In this document: positions 40,720 to 40,889 of the stretch, piece after piece
Numbering within the stretch: the first letter of the stretch is position 1
Layout of the letters: the number at the start of each line of letters is the position of its first letter
Assembly: GCA_000998025.1 (NCBI GenBank)
Contig: LCJG01000015.1
Coordinates: 1-40,889 of the forward strand
Reading direction: 5' to 3'
Length of the DNA: 40,889 nucleotides
DNA from: Candidatus Collierbacteria bacterium GW2011_GWB1_44_6
GTDB taxonomy: Bacteria > Patescibacteriota > Microgenomatia > UBA1400 > MFAQ01
Program-made: the position numbers and the translations under genes
The notes under the pieces: model-generated
What the model was told of the DNA's origin: nothing
The model's input: the letters and a program-made list of their open reading frames with translations, nothing else
Database searches by the model: none

Positions 40720-40889
40720 TCATCTCTTGAACTTTTCACTAAAAATACGTGCGTTGAAGCTGAGAGCGTTCTGTTCGATATAACCTTTTTGCCACTTCAG
40801 CTCATTTCTGGCAAAGTAAACATCCTCAAGTTCTGCTCCGCAGATTTCAGCTAAACGGATATTCTCCCTATACTCAGCGATGATTCTTG
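40720..40889 (-). CDS. Unknown protein, C-terminal part
   Basis: An open frame enters from the right edge and ends at TGA 40720-40722. The 56 visible codons read RIIAEYRENIRLAEICGAELEDVYFARNELKW...SEKFKR: helical, charged, no cysteine pairs or membrane segment. The strong terminator right after it supports a real gene. Family not recognised. It converges on mltG. Confidence 0.65.
   Translation of the reverse strand, partial: RIIAEYRENIRLAEICGAELEDVYFARNELKWQKGYIEQNALSFNARIFSEKFKR

Noticed and set aside
1..40889. UGA recoding (code 25) as in some Patescibacteria
   Set aside because: UGA is the natural stop of alaS, the sortase and other genes, and no conserved gene needs UGA read through.
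1..40889. CRISPR array, prophage, insertion sequence or antiphage system
   Set aside because: No regularly spaced repeats, transposase, integrase or cas-like genes were seen. The baseplate-J-like gene has no other phage tail genes around it, so a prophage is not supported.

Overview
The window looks like a piece of a Patescibacteria (Candidate Phyla Radiation) chromosome, most likely Microgenomates. This placement is inferred from gene content; no 16S rRNA gene or marker tree was available. The support is compact or domain-stripped housekeeping genes (IF-2 without its N-terminal extension, AlaRS without C-Ala, zinc-finger-less DnaJ, short HrcA, an S20 reading frame of only 43 codons) and a surface-protein block with PilN/PilO-like, fibronectin-III, Dickkopf-type cysteine-rich and LPETG proteins. 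UGA is used as a normal stop (for example at alaS), so this is not the UGA-glycine code of Gracilibacteria.

Layout. 1-6368 (minus strand) is one cell-surface operon read from right to left: a truncated S20 frame, PilN-like, PilO-like, a small membrane protein, an FN3 protein, a cysteine-rich type II membrane protein, an LPETG protein, and the start of an FAD oxidoreductase that leaves the window. 6433-9888 (plus) is murJ-lepA. 9916-11344 (minus) is a GH39-like glycoside hydrolase broken by a 34-bp tandem duplication. 11408-15614 (plus) is the heat-shock operon hrcA-grpE-dnaK-dnaJ. 15671-17648 holds a PLD-family protein, a deoxyribosyltransferase-like protein and a small orphan gene, with strong terminators between them. 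17840-24506 (plus) is the nusA-infB-(degenerate DHH protein)-rpsO-pnp information-processing block, interrupted by a reverse-strand small-gene cassette at 21366-21820. 24524-28290 holds a HAD hydrolase, an AAA-only Lon relative, a small membrane protein and an ATP-grasp enzyme. 28582-33467 is RNase J, a DUF559 endonuclease, FtsK and a RodZ-like protein. 33530-40601 holds two small envelope proteins, alaS, a PilM/FtsA-like domain fused through a membrane segment to a baseplate-J-like region, a sortase, RuvX, a zinc ribbon and MltG. The tail of an unknown minus-strand gene enters at the right edge.

How the parts relate. The left operon supplies exported and anchored surface proteins plus two pilus-platform proteins. 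The sortase at 38186 is the obvious candidate enzyme for the LPETG protein at 224-1636. The ASKHA-fold domain beside the sortase could do the job of the missing PilM, but nothing here proves it.

Three features run through the window. (1) A family of short dispersed repeats sits between genes and also inside coding sequences (lepA, the grpE tail, the FAD oxidoreductase). (2) Many genes have a good -10 box only 5-11 nt before the start codon, which implies leaderless mRNAs. (3) A few orphan small genes instead carry a Shine-Dalgarno site, a strong terminator, or both, and look like independent cassettes. I saw no tRNA, rRNA, CRISPR array, insertion sequence or replication origin. Apart from one 291-bp gap (28291-28581) there is no long gene-free stretch.
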